Part shown: piece after piece, positions 44,645 through 52,074 of the stretch
How the letters are laid out: every line of letters begins with the position of its first letter
Position numbering within the stretch: the first letter of the stretch is position 1
NCBI GenBank assembly: GCA_014138095.1
Contig: JACGXE010000011.1
Coordinates: 62,001-126,000 of the forward strand
DNA: 64,000 nt
Direction: 5' to 3'
From: Ochrobactrum sp. RH2CCR150
GTDB lineage: Bacteria; Pseudomonadota; Alphaproteobacteria; Rhizobiales; Rhizobiaceae
The notes under the pieces: model-generated
The model's database searches: none
What the model saw: only the letters and a program-made list of their open reading frames with translations
Told to the model about the DNA's origin: nothing
Made by a program: the position numbers and the translations under genes

Positions 44645-45058
44645 TTACCGGTTGATCCGCTGTGCGATAATGAAACCAACCGTAGCAGCGGCAAGAGAAC
44701 AGAACACAAGGGCACATAAATAGAATGCGGCCAGCGGCACGTTGCCTTTCAACAGAAGCAGGAACGTGTCGAGGCTCATGGATGAGAATGTTGTGAAGCC
44801 ACCGCAAATCCCGCCCATAACGAATTGGCGCTTTGCTGGTCCAACGAACCATCGCCCTTCGGGTCCCGTCACGGTCGCAAAGAACATGATGATGAAGGAC
44901 CCGACGATATTGACGAATGATGTGCCCCACAAGGGGTTGGCATCAAGGACGGCGATGATGATCCATTCGGAGAAGAACCGAAGGAATGAGCCGATTGCCG
45001 CGCCACAGCCCACAGCCAGATAAAGCCTGATATCCTCTGCCTGCCGCCAGTTTCTCAT
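44645..45058 (-). CDS. crcB: CrcB/Fluc fluoride channel subunit 2
   Basis: 137-residue four-helix membrane protein. Family motifs: [28 protein letters not shown] with the pore Asn, and [18 protein letters not shown] with the Phe-box region and Na+ site. ATG 45058 shares one base with the TGA of crcB1 (TGATG), so the two are coupled. Adjacent unequal copies normally form a heterodimeric, double-barrelled Fluc channel that lets cytoplasmic F- leak out. Confidence 0.93.
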   Translation of the reverse strand: MRNWRQAEDIRLYLAVGCGAAIGSFLRFFSEWIIIAVLDANPLWGTSFVNIVGSFIIMFFATVTGPEGRWFVGPAKRQFVMGGICGGFTTFSSMSLDTFLLLLKGNVPLAAFYLCALVFCSLAAATVGFIIAQRINR

Positions 45059-45456
45059 CAGAACTGCTCCGCCATCCAGAGAACACCGCCATATCCGGCG
45101 GCGACCGCGAACACACATAAGAGGGCGGATGCAACGATGTTGAACAGGGCTTGTCGCCGTTCACCATCCAGCATGAGATTGAGGCTTTGCAGGCAGAATG
45201 AAGAGACGGTCGTATAGCCACCTAGAATGCCGACCATAATAAAATCGCGAAACGCGTCAGTTGCAAAAATGCCACCGAGCCCTATTCCGAGACCCGCCCC
45301 TATCCCGATAACGAATGTACCGCTCACATTGACGGCAAAAGTACCCCAGGGAAATGTCTCGCCGACCCGGCGGCTCACATAACCGGAAAGGAAAAAACGC
45401 AGAATGCCGCCGATAAAGCCGCCAATCAGAACCAGAAGTGAAGCTTCAATGCTCAT
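45058..45456 (-). CDS. crcB: CrcB/Fluc fluoride channel subunit 1
   Basis: 132-residue four-helix protein: [30 protein letters not shown] and [18 protein letters not shown]. Differences at the third motif (YTTVSSF here against FTTFSSM in the partner) fit the division of labour in heterodimeric Fluc channels. It lies 109 nt after the DUF190 gene at 45566. No fluoride riboswitch was found upstream of this operon. Confidence 0.93.
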   Translation of the reverse strand: MSIEASLLVLIGGFIGGILRFFLSGYVSRRVGETFPWGTFAVNVSGTFVIGIGAGLGIGLGGIFATDAFRDFIMVGILGGYTTVSSFCLQSLNLMLDGERRQALFNIVASALLCVFAVAAGYGGVLWMAEQF

Positions 45457-45565
45457 GCATTTGGATTTCTTCGAAGGGTGAAAACGAGGCGGGTGGAAAG
45501 TGACTGTCCAGTTAAAAATACATCATAAATCAGCGTCTTAGAAGATGTTCAATGCCGAGTTTCCT

Positions 45566-45892
45566 TCACGATCTCTGGAGTACGTTGGCTTTCTCAAGTG
45601 TCATTATGCAATTCTTGATCATTTGTTTCGATAGCCGGAGGAAGCCCTGGAGATTTTCCTTCGTGTCGACAATTTCAATAATGACAGGATAGTCCTGTGG
45701 CTGCCAGAAAGCCGTCCCTGCGTGCCGGATTGTCGAGCGCCCGTAGCCGAGTTGTCCGCGCAAAACCGTAGCTCCGCCCATATGTGCCAGGCGAGCTTGT
45801 TCCACGATGGCTTCATAAAGAGGACGGTTGTCGAACTGATCACTTTCGCCCAGAAAAATCCGGAGAAGGGAAGCTTCCGTAAATCCAATCAT
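45566..45892 (-). CDS. DUF190 protein (first gene of crcB operon)
   Basis: 108-residue DUF190 protein from ATG 45892, which has GGAG 8 nt upstream (a TTG at 45910 is the alternative). It contains LLRIFLGESDQFDNRPLYEAIVEQA and GATVLRGQLGYGRST, close to the copy at 44283. It probably opens the operon DUF190-crcB-crcB-DUF190. Confidence 0.87.
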   Translation of the reverse strand: MIGFTEASLLRIFLGESDQFDNRPLYEAIVEQARLAHMGGATVLRGQLGYGRSTIRHAGTAFWQPQDYPVIIEIVDTKENLQGFLRLSKQMIKNCIMTLEKANVLQRS

Positions 45893-46146
45893 ATCCAGAG
45901 CTCCATTCAATTACAAATATTCTACACCTTCGAACCTCATAAAGAAATTCAACTTGGCTCGACTGCGATATCTGATCGAGCGCAAGTTTAAGGTAGGGCA
46001 TAGATAAATGTTGCCATGCTCAACCCACTCGGTCAGAAATGAAGCGCTATTTCATCCAGAACTACCAGGATACCGGGAAAAAGCGGAGCTCAGTTCGGAT
46101 ACGGCGAATGCCAATGCAAATAATAGATTTTGACTGGCAATCAAAT

Positions 46147-46172
46147 GATGAACCGCCCGAAACAGGTTCATC
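46147..46172 (-). terminator. Terminator-like hairpin after the 30-aa gene
   Basis: Perfect 8-bp stem GATGAACC/GGTTCATC with a 10-nt loop, followed on the minus strand by ATTTGATT. It lies 31 nt after the stop of the small gene at 46203. Confidence 0.5.
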
Positions 46173-46202
46173 TGCAACTCAATTATACCGATACCGAAAG
46201 CA

Positions 46203-46295
46203 TCATTCACGGTTCTTTTCTGACCAGATCATAAAGGCAATCACGGCCAACAACGCCAATGTTACAATGCCTATAAACCAATAAATCCAGTCCAT
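46203..46295 (-). CDS. 30-aa single-pass membrane peptide
   Basis: ATG 46295 has GGGAGGAG 6-7 nt upstream. The product starts MDWIYWFIG, is one hydrophobic helix (about 4-24) and ends MIWSEKNRE. It resembles the 28-aa peptide encoded at 46593 (both begin M-(D/N)-WI and have MIW near the end). Longer frames extend upstream without a ribosome-binding site. Function unknown. Confidence 0.6.
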   Translation of the reverse strand: MDWIYWFIGIVTLALLAVIAFMIWSEKNRE

Positions 46296-46365
46296 GTCCG
46301 CTCCTCCCGACGATATAACTATCATGACGGAAAAAGGTTCAAGACAATATAAATAGAACAAGGAA

Positions 46366-46394
46366 CCCCGATCGACGTGCGTACATCGACCGGG
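46366..46394 (-). terminator. Minus-strand terminator-like hairpin 1 (end of duplicated element, copy A)
   Basis: CCCG-g-TCGA...TCGA-t-CGGG on the minus strand, then GTTCCTTGTTC. Part of element A, whose 3' half is repeated at 47733-47848. Confidence 0.5.
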
Positions 46395-46418
46395 AATGCA
46401 TACCGAGGGGCAGAGCAT

Positions 46419-46487
46419 TCAGTGATTACCCAGTACAGCATGCCCAATCACATTAACAGGCGCTTGATGAAAGAAAAGCCCCGACAT
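46419..46487 (-). CDS. Possible 22-aa ORF, copy A of duplicated element
   Basis: ATG 46487 to TGA 46419-46421. Its reading (MSGL...VIGHAVLGNH) matches copy B at 47783-47848 (MSRL...VMGPAVLVNQ) at both ends. Several differences between copies are at third codon positions, but neither has a ribosome-binding site, so the conservation may belong to an RNA instead. The ATG lies in the 3' arm of hairpin 2. Confidence 0.3.
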   Translation of the reverse strand: MSGLFFHQAPVNVIGHAVLGNH

Positions 46488-46510
46488 GGAGAACGCCGTG
46501 CCGGGGCTGC
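46478..46510 (-). terminator. Minus-strand terminator hairpin 2
   Basis: On the minus strand AGCCCCGGCACGG-cgttct-CCATGTCGGGGCT pairs over 13 bp (two G-U) and is followed by TTTCTTTC. Strong intrinsic terminator, placed about 85 nt after the stop of the 28-aa gene at 46593. Confidence 0.75.
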
Positions 46511-46592
46511 GCAGGGTGGGTTTTCATCGGCTTGAAAAGCCTACGCAGTAATCGATGATATGCATAGAAAAGCACTCGTCAAGCGTGCCGCG

Positions 46593-46679
46593 TCAGCGTT
46601 TCCCTTGCCAGATCATGGCCAGTGCAATCAGTACCAAAATAGATGTAAAAACAGCCTTAGCTATGATGATCCAATTCAT
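46593..46679 (-). CDS. 28-aa single-pass membrane peptide
   Basis: ATG 46679 follows GGGGAG by 6 nt. The peptide starts MNWIIIAKAVF, is almost wholly hydrophobic (about 3-23) and ends MIWQGKR. It is similar in size, ends and layout to the peptide at 46203, suggesting related genes. Transcription probably ends at hairpin 2. Confidence 0.55.
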   Translation of the reverse strand: MNWIIIAKAVFTSILVLIALAMIWQGKR

Positions 46680-46797
46680 AATGCGCTCCCCGCTTTGCAA
46701 CCGAATGATCACAAGGACTACCACAGTTGCTGTAGGTGAAACGTTCCCCGGGGAGCCAAAGAAGCGGACATCTTAAAGGTAGATTCACTAAAAGTGA

Positions 46798-46829
46798 ACC
46801 CCGGCGCCCGTCCATAGGCAACGGGGTTT
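46798..46829 (-). terminator. Minus-strand terminator-like hairpin 3
   Basis: AACCCCG...CGGGGTT (7 bp plus an inner GCC/GGC) followed by CACTTTTAG on the minus strand. A 12-codon frame (46828-46866, ATG after AAGGA at 8 nt spacing) ends exactly at this hairpin, so a leader/attenuator arrangement is possible. Confidence 0.5.
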
Positions 46830-46924
46830 ACATCATCCAGACGCTTGCTTCATTGCACTGACCCATGCGGCTATCCTTCGATTAGGCATCCGCTGCACAG
46901 GCCGTGCTCGCAACGATGCGGTAT

Positions 46925-47185
46925 CTACTGCAGTCCAACTTCTTTCACAAGTTGCGTCAATGGCTGTTCTACCATTCGACCTATGAACGCACCGTCTGGT
47001 GCTTGCCCCGTATTGGCTAGGAAGGCCAAATTAGTACCATTTGGAAATGCATGAGCATTGCGCCTGTACTCGGAAGTACGCCGGAATGTCGAGCGATGAT
47101 TTTGTCTCCTTCACCAGCGAGCATCCAGCCATAACCGTGAGCAGGTTCAGCCCGGCGTTTCGGTGGCGCTGGCAATACCTAGCTT
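46925..47185 (-). pseudogene. C-terminal remnant of a beta-lactamase-fold serine hydrolase
   Basis: On the minus strand 47185-47065 reads PAPPKRRAEPAHGYGWMLAG, then GDKIIARHSGVLPSTGAM. The coherent reading continues in another frame from about 47050: HAFPNGTNLAFLANTGQ, then GAFIGRMVEQPLTQLVKEVG and a TAG at 46925-46927. YGWxx...RHSG.LP and FPNGTNLAFLANT are the usual end of class-C beta-lactamase/esterase-type proteins. At least one frameshift is present and the N-terminal part with the Ser-X-X-Lys motif is missing. Confidence 0.5.
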
Positions 47186-47239
47186 GAAGCAGAGGCCAGC
47201 TATTCGATTGTCTGCGGTAGAGTGAATTCTAATCAAAAA

Positions 47240-47267
47240 GAACCCCGCAAGGAAAACCGTACGGGGT
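47240..47267 (-). terminator. Minus-strand terminator hairpin 4
   Basis: ACCCCGtacGG-tttt-CCttgCGGGGT followed by TCTTTTTGATT on the minus strand. It lies 85 nt after the stop of the 71-aa gene at 47352 and probably ends its transcript. Confidence 0.65.
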
Positions 47268-47351
47268 CAAGCGACTGCTGTCCTCCCAAAAGGACAACGA
47301 AACTTTACTCTTCTAGTCAAAAAAGTAAACCTGGACGCGCCATGCTGCAAC

Positions 47352-47567
47352 TCACGTTTGCTCGTTATCTATGACGACGGTCATGTGGTCTCTGACAAGC
47401 GCTCTGGCGATAATTCCGACAGCTACCGCTGCCTCCATACCGCTCCAGCCAGCTTTTTCAGCTCGTTCGATCAAATCGATAACGCCGTCAACGACAGCGT
47501 CTTGGCAATCAACGCCGCGATCTGGATAATCTCCGATCTCGCGAGGGCGAATTATCCGCTTGGGCAT
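47352..47567 (-). CDS. Small hypothetical protein (71 aa)
   Basis: ATG 47567 has AGGAT 6 nt upstream. The protein begins MPKRIIRPREIGDYPDRG and has an amphipathic second half with AAVAVGIIARALVRDHMTVV. It is acidic-to-neutral with no membrane anchor and is not assigned to a family. Terminator 4 follows. The coding character is better than that of other frames in this region. Confidence 0.55.
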   Translation of the reverse strand: MPKRIIRPREIGDYPDRGVDCQDAVVDGVIDLIERAEKAGWSGMEAAVAVGIIARALVRDHMTVVIDNEQT

Positions 47568-47627
47568 GTGGCATCCTAGATCTTTATACTGTCCTTCCTT
47601 ATTGTTATGATCGTCGACAAAAAAGTA

Positions 47628-47660
47628 AACCCCGATCAGCGTGCGTGCACTGACCGGGGT
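47628..47660 (-). terminator. Minus-strand terminator hairpin 5
   Basis: ACCCCGGTCAG...CTGATCGGGGT (11 bp with one G-U) followed by TTACTTTTTTG on the minus strand. Only about 70 nt separate it from hairpin 6 upstream, room for a very short RNA. Confidence 0.7.
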
Positions 47661-47732
47661 CGTCCAACGTAATCAGGTCACGTCTCCGTTCACGTTGAAC
47701 ATAAATGAAATAGTTCACTAAGAACGAAAAGA

Positions 47733-47766
47733 AACCCCTGCATCCGAAAGTGACGCCGGGGGCGTA
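47733..47766 (-). terminator. Minus-strand terminator hairpin 6 (end of duplicated element, copy B)
   Basis: CCCC-cGGCGTC...GATGC-aGGGG followed by TTTCTTTTC on the minus strand. It ends the second copy of the duplicated element. Confidence 0.6.
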
Positions 47767-47782
47767 CTGAGGGGCAAGGCAT

Positions 47783-47848
47783 TCACTGATTTACCAGAAC
47801 AGCAGGCCCCATCACTGAATTATTCACGTTTCCGGCCAGTCGCGACAT
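47783..47848 (-). CDS. Possible 21-aa ORF, copy B of duplicated element
   Basis: ATG 47848 to TGA 47783-47785 (MSRLAGNVNNSVMGPAVLVNQ in part). It matches copy A (46419-46487) at the N-terminal MS-x-L and the C-terminal V-x-G-x-AVL-x-N. The 21 nt after the stop codon are also conserved (ATGC..TGCCCCTC.GTA.GC), leading into a terminator. No ribosome-binding site is visible, so it may be a small RNA rather than a gene for a peptide. Confidence 0.3.
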   Translation of the reverse strand: MSRLAGNVNNSVMGPAVLVNQ

Positions 47849-47854
47849 GAGCGA

Positions 47855-48073
47855 TTAGCGCATCATTGCATAGACAACGAATGTTAACGGATTGTGGTTG
47901 TTAACGTTGAGCATTTTGAGTGCATTCTGACAAGAATCTCGCTCGTCTGATGCTGGAATGATCCCTTTTTCTCGCAGAAGATCGAAAGCAGGGCAAAACG
48001 CGCTGACGATAGTGACCAACTCCCGGCAAGCGCGCTGAGCGTTTCCTGCTCTGCAACTACCCCTGGCGATCAT
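47855..48073 (-). CDS. Small hypothetical protein (72 aa)
   Basis: ATG 48073 lies 5-6 nt after TAGGGC and 8 nt after the stop of the gene at 48082, suggesting a two-gene unit. The product has several cysteines (CRELVTIVSAFCPAFDLL, DSCQNAL) and no known motif. Not recognised. Confidence 0.4.
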   Translation of the reverse strand: MIARGSCRAGNAQRACRELVTIVSAFCPAFDLLREKGIIPASDERDSCQNALKMLNVNNHNPLTFVVYAMMR

Positions 48074-48081
48074 ATAAAGCC

Positions 48082-48306
48082 CTATTCATTGTTGGCATTT
48101 AACCAAGCCTTCAAGATATTCAACGACTTTGCACCTAGTCCTTTAACGCCCTTGGGACCGTGCTCGGCATAGTCTTCAATGCTGGGATCCCAATCTCGCT
48201 TAGGCCAGTAAGTGTCATGGGTAGCTCGCCACAACGCGTTTCGCAGCCGCGTATAGGACGAGGCGTCATGACAGAAATCACGTAGTTCTTTTCGCTGCTT
48301 CATCAT
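48082..48306 (-). CDS. Small hypothetical protein with HhH-like C-terminus (74 aa)
   Basis: 74 residues from ATG 48306 or 48303. The C-terminal GPKGVKGLGAKSLNILKAWL looks like a helix-hairpin-helix segment of the kind that contacts DNA or RNA backbones. The N-terminal half is aromatic and charged (LWRATHDTYWPKRDWDPS). The ribosome-binding site is weak. Family not recognised. Confidence 0.45.
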   Translation of the reverse strand: MMKQRKELRDFCHDASSYTRLRNALWRATHDTYWPKRDWDPSIEDYAEHGPKGVKGLGAKSLNILKAWLNANNE

Positions 48307-48598
48307 TCTCGACCATATCGCAAGTCTTCGCGCTGTCTACCGCCAATCGTTACGTCCGCCGAGTGCTCATCTACCGGCGGCAGCGATCCGGGCTGACTGC
48401 GCGCGGCTTTTTCTATTGTCGATCATCGTTGAAGATGATTTTGTTGATTGATAATCAACTATCCTCGCGCTATCGCGCTGCTACATCACTGCATGGCTGG
48501 CTGACCCGCCAAATAGAGGCATGCTCATATTCAAATCGGCTTGTTTACCTATAAATGGAGAATAAGCCAAATTCACTGAAAAGAAGATGTAATTCGTG

Positions 48599-49408
48599 AT
48601 GATTGCAACCGGTGATAATTCGCAAAAAGCTGCCGAAGAGACGGCTTCATCGCGCTTAGATGAAGAGTTCGTATGTTATTTGCTGAACGAATTAGAACAA
48701 TGTTTTTCGATGTCTGAAGTTTCGCCTCGATGTCCATTCTGTGGGGGGCGCAACGCTTATCTCGTTAAAAGAGGTGGCAACCCTTCGAATGAACTGCCCA
48801 AATTCGGCTGCGAGGCCTGCGGGCGGATGTTTAGTCGGCGGACGGGTTCTATTTTTTCTCATATCAATCGGCGGGAAGTTCTCTCCGGCTTTATCAAGCA
48901 ATTGCCGCAACAAAAATCGTATCGGCTAGCCGCACAGGAACTGGGATGCGAATGGCGTTTGATATGGCGTTGGACAGTTAGAGTAAAAAAATGGGTTATG
49001 GATGGGGAAAATGTGAGGCATTGGGCACGATGCATTCGTTTGGGTGAAGAGAGCGGCCCGGCCAATAGTCGCCGAATACGGCCACTCATTGCGCCCTTCG
49101 AACCGGAGATTATGCGGCTGAGAGTTGCTGGTCATGCGATAGGGACAATTGCAACGCGATTGGGGCTCAACCATGCGACAGTTGGGCAAGTCATTCAACA
49201 CCGAAATGCTCTTTCGGCAGGTGAAGTTCTTCCTCCTCGCCGGAAGCCGGGACGCCCCATGCTAATCACATTTACAGATGAGGTACTCCAGGAGGTTGAA
49301 AGGAGAAGCGCGGAGGGCCATCAGCTGACAGAAATAGCAAGGGAACTGAACCTTCCTTATGAGCCGCTTGCACGTCAGCGCCGCCGCCAAAGAAATAAAG
49401 GTTCATGA
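48599..49408 (+). CDS. DUF746-type zinc-finger/HTH protein, transposon-related
   Basis: 269-residue protein. A treble-clef-type zinc site CPFCGG...CEACGR lies at about 44-79, followed by FSRRTGSIFSH, as in DUF746 and the InsA-like region of IS1-type elements. Two further HTH-like parts follow: LAAQELGCEWRLIWRWTVRVKKW and, after 160, GHAIGTIATRLGLNHATVGQVI. The last segment GHQLTEIARELNLPYEPLARQ repeats the resolvase-like HTH pattern. No catalytic transposase domain is seen, so it is probably a DNA-binding domesticated or orphan protein. It stands alone with its own promoter region. Confidence 0.65.
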   Translation: MIATGDNSQKAAEETASSRLDEEFVCYLLNELEQCFSMSEVSPRCPFCGGRNAYLVKRGGNPSNELPKFGCEACGRMFSRRTGSIFSHINRREVLSGFIKQLPQQKSYRLAAQELGCEWRLIWRWTVRVKKWVMDGENVRHWARCIRLGEESGPANSRRIRPLIAPFEPEIMRLRVAGHAIGTIATRLGLNHATVGQVIQHRNALSAGEVLPPRRKPGRPMLITFTDEVLQEVERRSAEGHQLTEIARELNLPYEPLARQRRRQRNKGS

Positions 49409-49590
49409 TAGATTTTCGTCGTTGAAAGACGCACTCAACCGCTCGAACGGATTAGCGATTAAAGACTGGCAATCAGCACATCACCCGCTGGTAGGGGCAA
49501 TGGGACCATCTGAGGGAGCGCTTCTCGTTAGCCTATAGGTGCAATCACATGTCACTTCAAAGCTATCGGCAAGCAATATATCTTCAAAGC

Positions 49591-50406
49591 CTAAGCCTCA
49601 ACATAGTCAAGCGCACTCCATATTTGCTCGATAAGTTTTTGGAAGTGCGGCGTTCTACGTAGAACCGCTGGATCGCGGGGCCGTTCGAGGTCAATTGGAA
49701 TATCGAGTTTCACTGTGCCGGGCCGAGCTGAGAGCACAATAACCCGATCGGAAAGCGTCACTGCCTCGTCGATATCATGTGTAACGAAAAGCACGGAACG
49801 ATGATGAAGTGACCAAACCTTCAGCAATTCGCGGCCCATCGCGGATTTAGTCTGCGAATCCAGCGCGCCGAATGGTTCGTCTAGTAGATATATCTGGGGC
49901 TCATAGGCCATGAGGCGGCCGAGGGCAACGCGCTGGCGCATGCCGCCGGACAGTTCGTGGGGTAAATGCTTTTCGAAGCCGGTAAGGCGCAAGAAGGCAA
50001 CTAGCTCGGCGATCCGCTCAGATTGGCTTTTGCGTTTGGCGCTGGCCAGTTCCGCACCGACGCGGATGTTTTCTTCCACACTGGCCCAAGGTAGTAAAGT
50101 GTCACGCTGGAACATGAAGCCGATGCGATCGCGGTTAGCACTGATCGGCTTACCGTCAATGAGCGCTCTGCCGCCATTCGGTGCGATCAAGCCGGATAAT
50201 ATTCTAAGCAAGGTTGATTTGCCGCAACCGGATGGGCCGACGATAGAGACAAACTGGCCGGGCGCGACGTCCAGCGAGACCCGGTCCAGTACGTCGATGG
50301 TTTCACCGTAAGGACGTGCAAATTTCAGCTCGATATCGCGCAGCGAAATCTTGGGCTCGACAATGGCTGACCCGACTCTGTTCAGCTTGGTGTCGAAGGC
50401 GGTCAT
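49591..50406 (-). CDS. NitT/TauT-family ABC transporter ATPase (SsuB-like)
   Basis: 271-residue ATPase. ATG 50406 is preceded by GGAGG (5 nt) and overlaps the permease stop (ATGA); a start at 50418 is less likely. Walker A GPSGCGKSTLLRIL, the signature LSGGMRQRVALGRLMA and Walker B IYLLDEPFGALDSQ are clear. Last gene of a five-gene organosulfur unit (binding protein, FMN monooxygenase, rhodanese, permease, ATPase). Confidence 0.9.
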   Translation of the reverse strand: MTAFDTKLNRVGSAIVEPKISLRDIELKFARPYGETIDVLDRVSLDVAPGQFVSIVGPSGCGKSTLLRILSGLIAPNGGRALIDGKPISANRDRIGFMFQRDTLLPWASVEENIRVGAELASAKRKSQSERIAELVAFLRLTGFEKHLPHELSGGMRQRVALGRLMAYEPQIYLLDEPFGALDSQTKSAMGRELLKVWSLHHRSVLFVTHDIDEAVTLSDRVIVLSARPGTVKLDIPIDLERPRDPAVLRRTPHFQKLIEQIWSALDYVEA

Positions 50407-51203
50407 AATGGCCTCCATGAGGAATAATGCTTTTCGAGTGCGCCGACGATCAGATTTCCCGCAACCGCAATAACGGTCAAAAGGACAAGGCCAGCAAAAA
50501 CCCCAGTGGTGTCGAGCCGCCCCGCAGAATACTCAATGTACCAGCCGAGCCCGGCGCTGGAGCCGATAAGTTCGGCTACCACTGCACCAATGAGTGAAAG
50601 GCCTATGCCGATGCGGAGCGAAGCGATCACCCAGGGGACGAGCCATGGGAGAATGACTTTGCGCAGAACGTAGCTGCGCGGAGCTTTCATAGTTCGAAAG
50701 AGTTCCAGCAAATCCTTGTCCATGGTTTTCAGGCCTTCATGGATGTTCAGCATAAAGATGAACAGCACGGTCGAAAACGACATCATGACCTTCGAGAAAA
50801 GGTCGATGCCGAACCATATGATGAACAATGGCGCCAGCGCCACGCGCGGCAGGCTATAAAGCGCCATGATGAAGGGTTCAGCTACCGCGTGGGCGTAGCG
50901 GAAACGCGCCATGGCAATGCCGATCGGCACGCCGATGGCGAAGGCGAGCAGGAGCCCGAGCGCTGCCTCCGTTAGAGTGGTATGCATGTGACGCACCAAC
51001 TCGCCGCTTGCTGCCATCTCGACAAGACGCGCACCTACCGCTGAAGGACTGGATATCCAAAGCGGATTAACGCCCAGAAAGCGCATTGCTTCCCAAAGTG
51101 CCATTATGGCTGCGAAGACCAGAAGCCGGTCGCGCAGCAGAAGCATGTTGAACCGGCTTTTGGCGGGTGAACGGAGCTGATTGCTATGAGTGAACGCCAC
51201 CAT
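50403..51203 (-). CDS. NitT/TauT-family ABC transporter permease (SsuC-like)
   Basis: 266-residue membrane protein with six segments. ATG 51203 after GAGAGG is chosen; the frame open to 51284 runs into the rhodanese gene. The EAA loop DLLELFRTMKAPRSYVLRKVILPWLVPWVIASLRIG contacts the ATPase. Typical of sulfonate/taurine/nitrate importers. Confidence 0.9.
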   Translation of the reverse strand: MVAFTHSNQLRSPAKSRFNMLLLRDRLLVFAAIMALWEAMRFLGVNPLWISSPSAVGARLVEMAASGELVRHMHTTLTEAALGLLLAFAIGVPIGIAMARFRYAHAVAEPFIMALYSLPRVALAPLFIIWFGIDLFSKVMMSFSTVLFIFMLNIHEGLKTMDKDLLELFRTMKAPRSYVLRKVILPWLVPWVIASLRIGIGLSLIGAVVAELIGSSAGLGWYIEYSAGRLDTTGVFAGLVLLTVIAVAGNLIVGALEKHYSSWRPL

Positions 51204-51223
51204 ACTACCTCTCTGAGCCCTCT

Positions 51224-52063
51224 TCAGGCCCGCTTGGGGCCGGTCGCGACCGAGCGGGCCGGATCGGCGCTCCACGCGGACCACGAACCTGGAAACAACA
51301 GCGTTTCGTAGCCAGCAAGGGTAAGGGCCACAATTTCATGTGCGGCTGCGACGCCACCGCCGCAATAAACGCCGATGGTCTGGTTTGCGGGAAGCCCTTC
51401 TGCCAAAAAGCGGGCGCGAAGAGCCGCCTCAGACAGAAATTTTCCTGTTTCCGGATCAATGTTACCGTCGGTCGGCAGGCTGGCAGCCCCAGGTATATGA
51501 CCGCCGCCATCAGTTCCGCTGTAGGCGTCCCTGCCGCGCGCATCCACCAGAATGCCGTCGCGGGCGAGGGCGGCCGCGCTGTCGGCGTCAAGCGTGCCGA
51601 GATGTCCGCCGATCATAACGATGTCGCCGCGCGGTGGCAGTGACATGTCCGTCGTCACCTTGCCGCCCGCTTCGCGCCATGCGCCAAGTCCGCCGTTGAG
51701 AAGCCGCACGTCCTGTGCGCCGCCCCAAATCAGCGTCCACCACCCGCGCGCGGCCTGCCGGTTGCCATTGTCGTCATAGAGAACGATCAGGCTGTCATCA
51801 CGAATACCCCATCGCTGCGCATCACGGGTGAGGTCTTCCGGTCGGGGAAGGGGTCGCTTGCCTGCAATACCCCCGGCCTTTCCGGCAAACTCCGTGGCCA
51901 GATCAGCGAAAACGGCATTTTGGGCGTGCGCCTCAAGATAGGCATTCCTCCCCTCGTCGCCCAGCCGGACATCGAGCAGGACGACGTGGCGCGTTTGGGC
52001 CTTCAAAAGTGCCAGCAATTCGGCAGCTTCGATCAGAACTTCCGTGGGCTTTATGCTTAACAT
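51224..52063 (-). CDS. Rhodanese-family sulfurtransferase
   Basis: 279-residue two-domain rhodanese (thiosulfate/3-mercaptopyruvate sulfurtransferase group). The N-terminal domain (about 10-135) lacks a cysteine at the active position; the C-terminal domain (about 155-275) has the active loop VYCGGGVAAAHE near residue 235. The loop CGGGVAA, rather than CGSGVTA of mercaptopyruvate enzymes, leaves the donor uncertain. Its place between an FMN monooxygenase and a sulfonate-type permease suggests handling of sulfite or thiosulfate released from an organosulfur compound. Confidence 0.87.
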   Translation of the reverse strand: MLSIKPTEVLIEAAELLALLKAQTRHVVLLDVRLGDEGRNAYLEAHAQNAVFADLATEFAGKAGGIAGKRPLPRPEDLTRDAQRWGIRDDSLIVLYDDNGNRQAARGWWTLIWGGAQDVRLLNGGLGAWREAGGKVTTDMSLPPRGDIVMIGGHLGTLDADSAAALARDGILVDARGRDAYSGTDGGGHIPGAASLPTDGNIDPETGKFLSEAALRARFLAEGLPANQTIGVYCGGGVAAAHEIVALTLAGYETLLFPGSWSAWSADPARSVATGPKRA

Positions 52064-52074
52064 GGTACTACGCC

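Noticed and set aside
45893-46202. Possible sixth fluoride riboswitch upstream of the crcB operon
   Set aside because: Neither the GGxGATGG block nor the CTGATGACTCC block is present on either strand.
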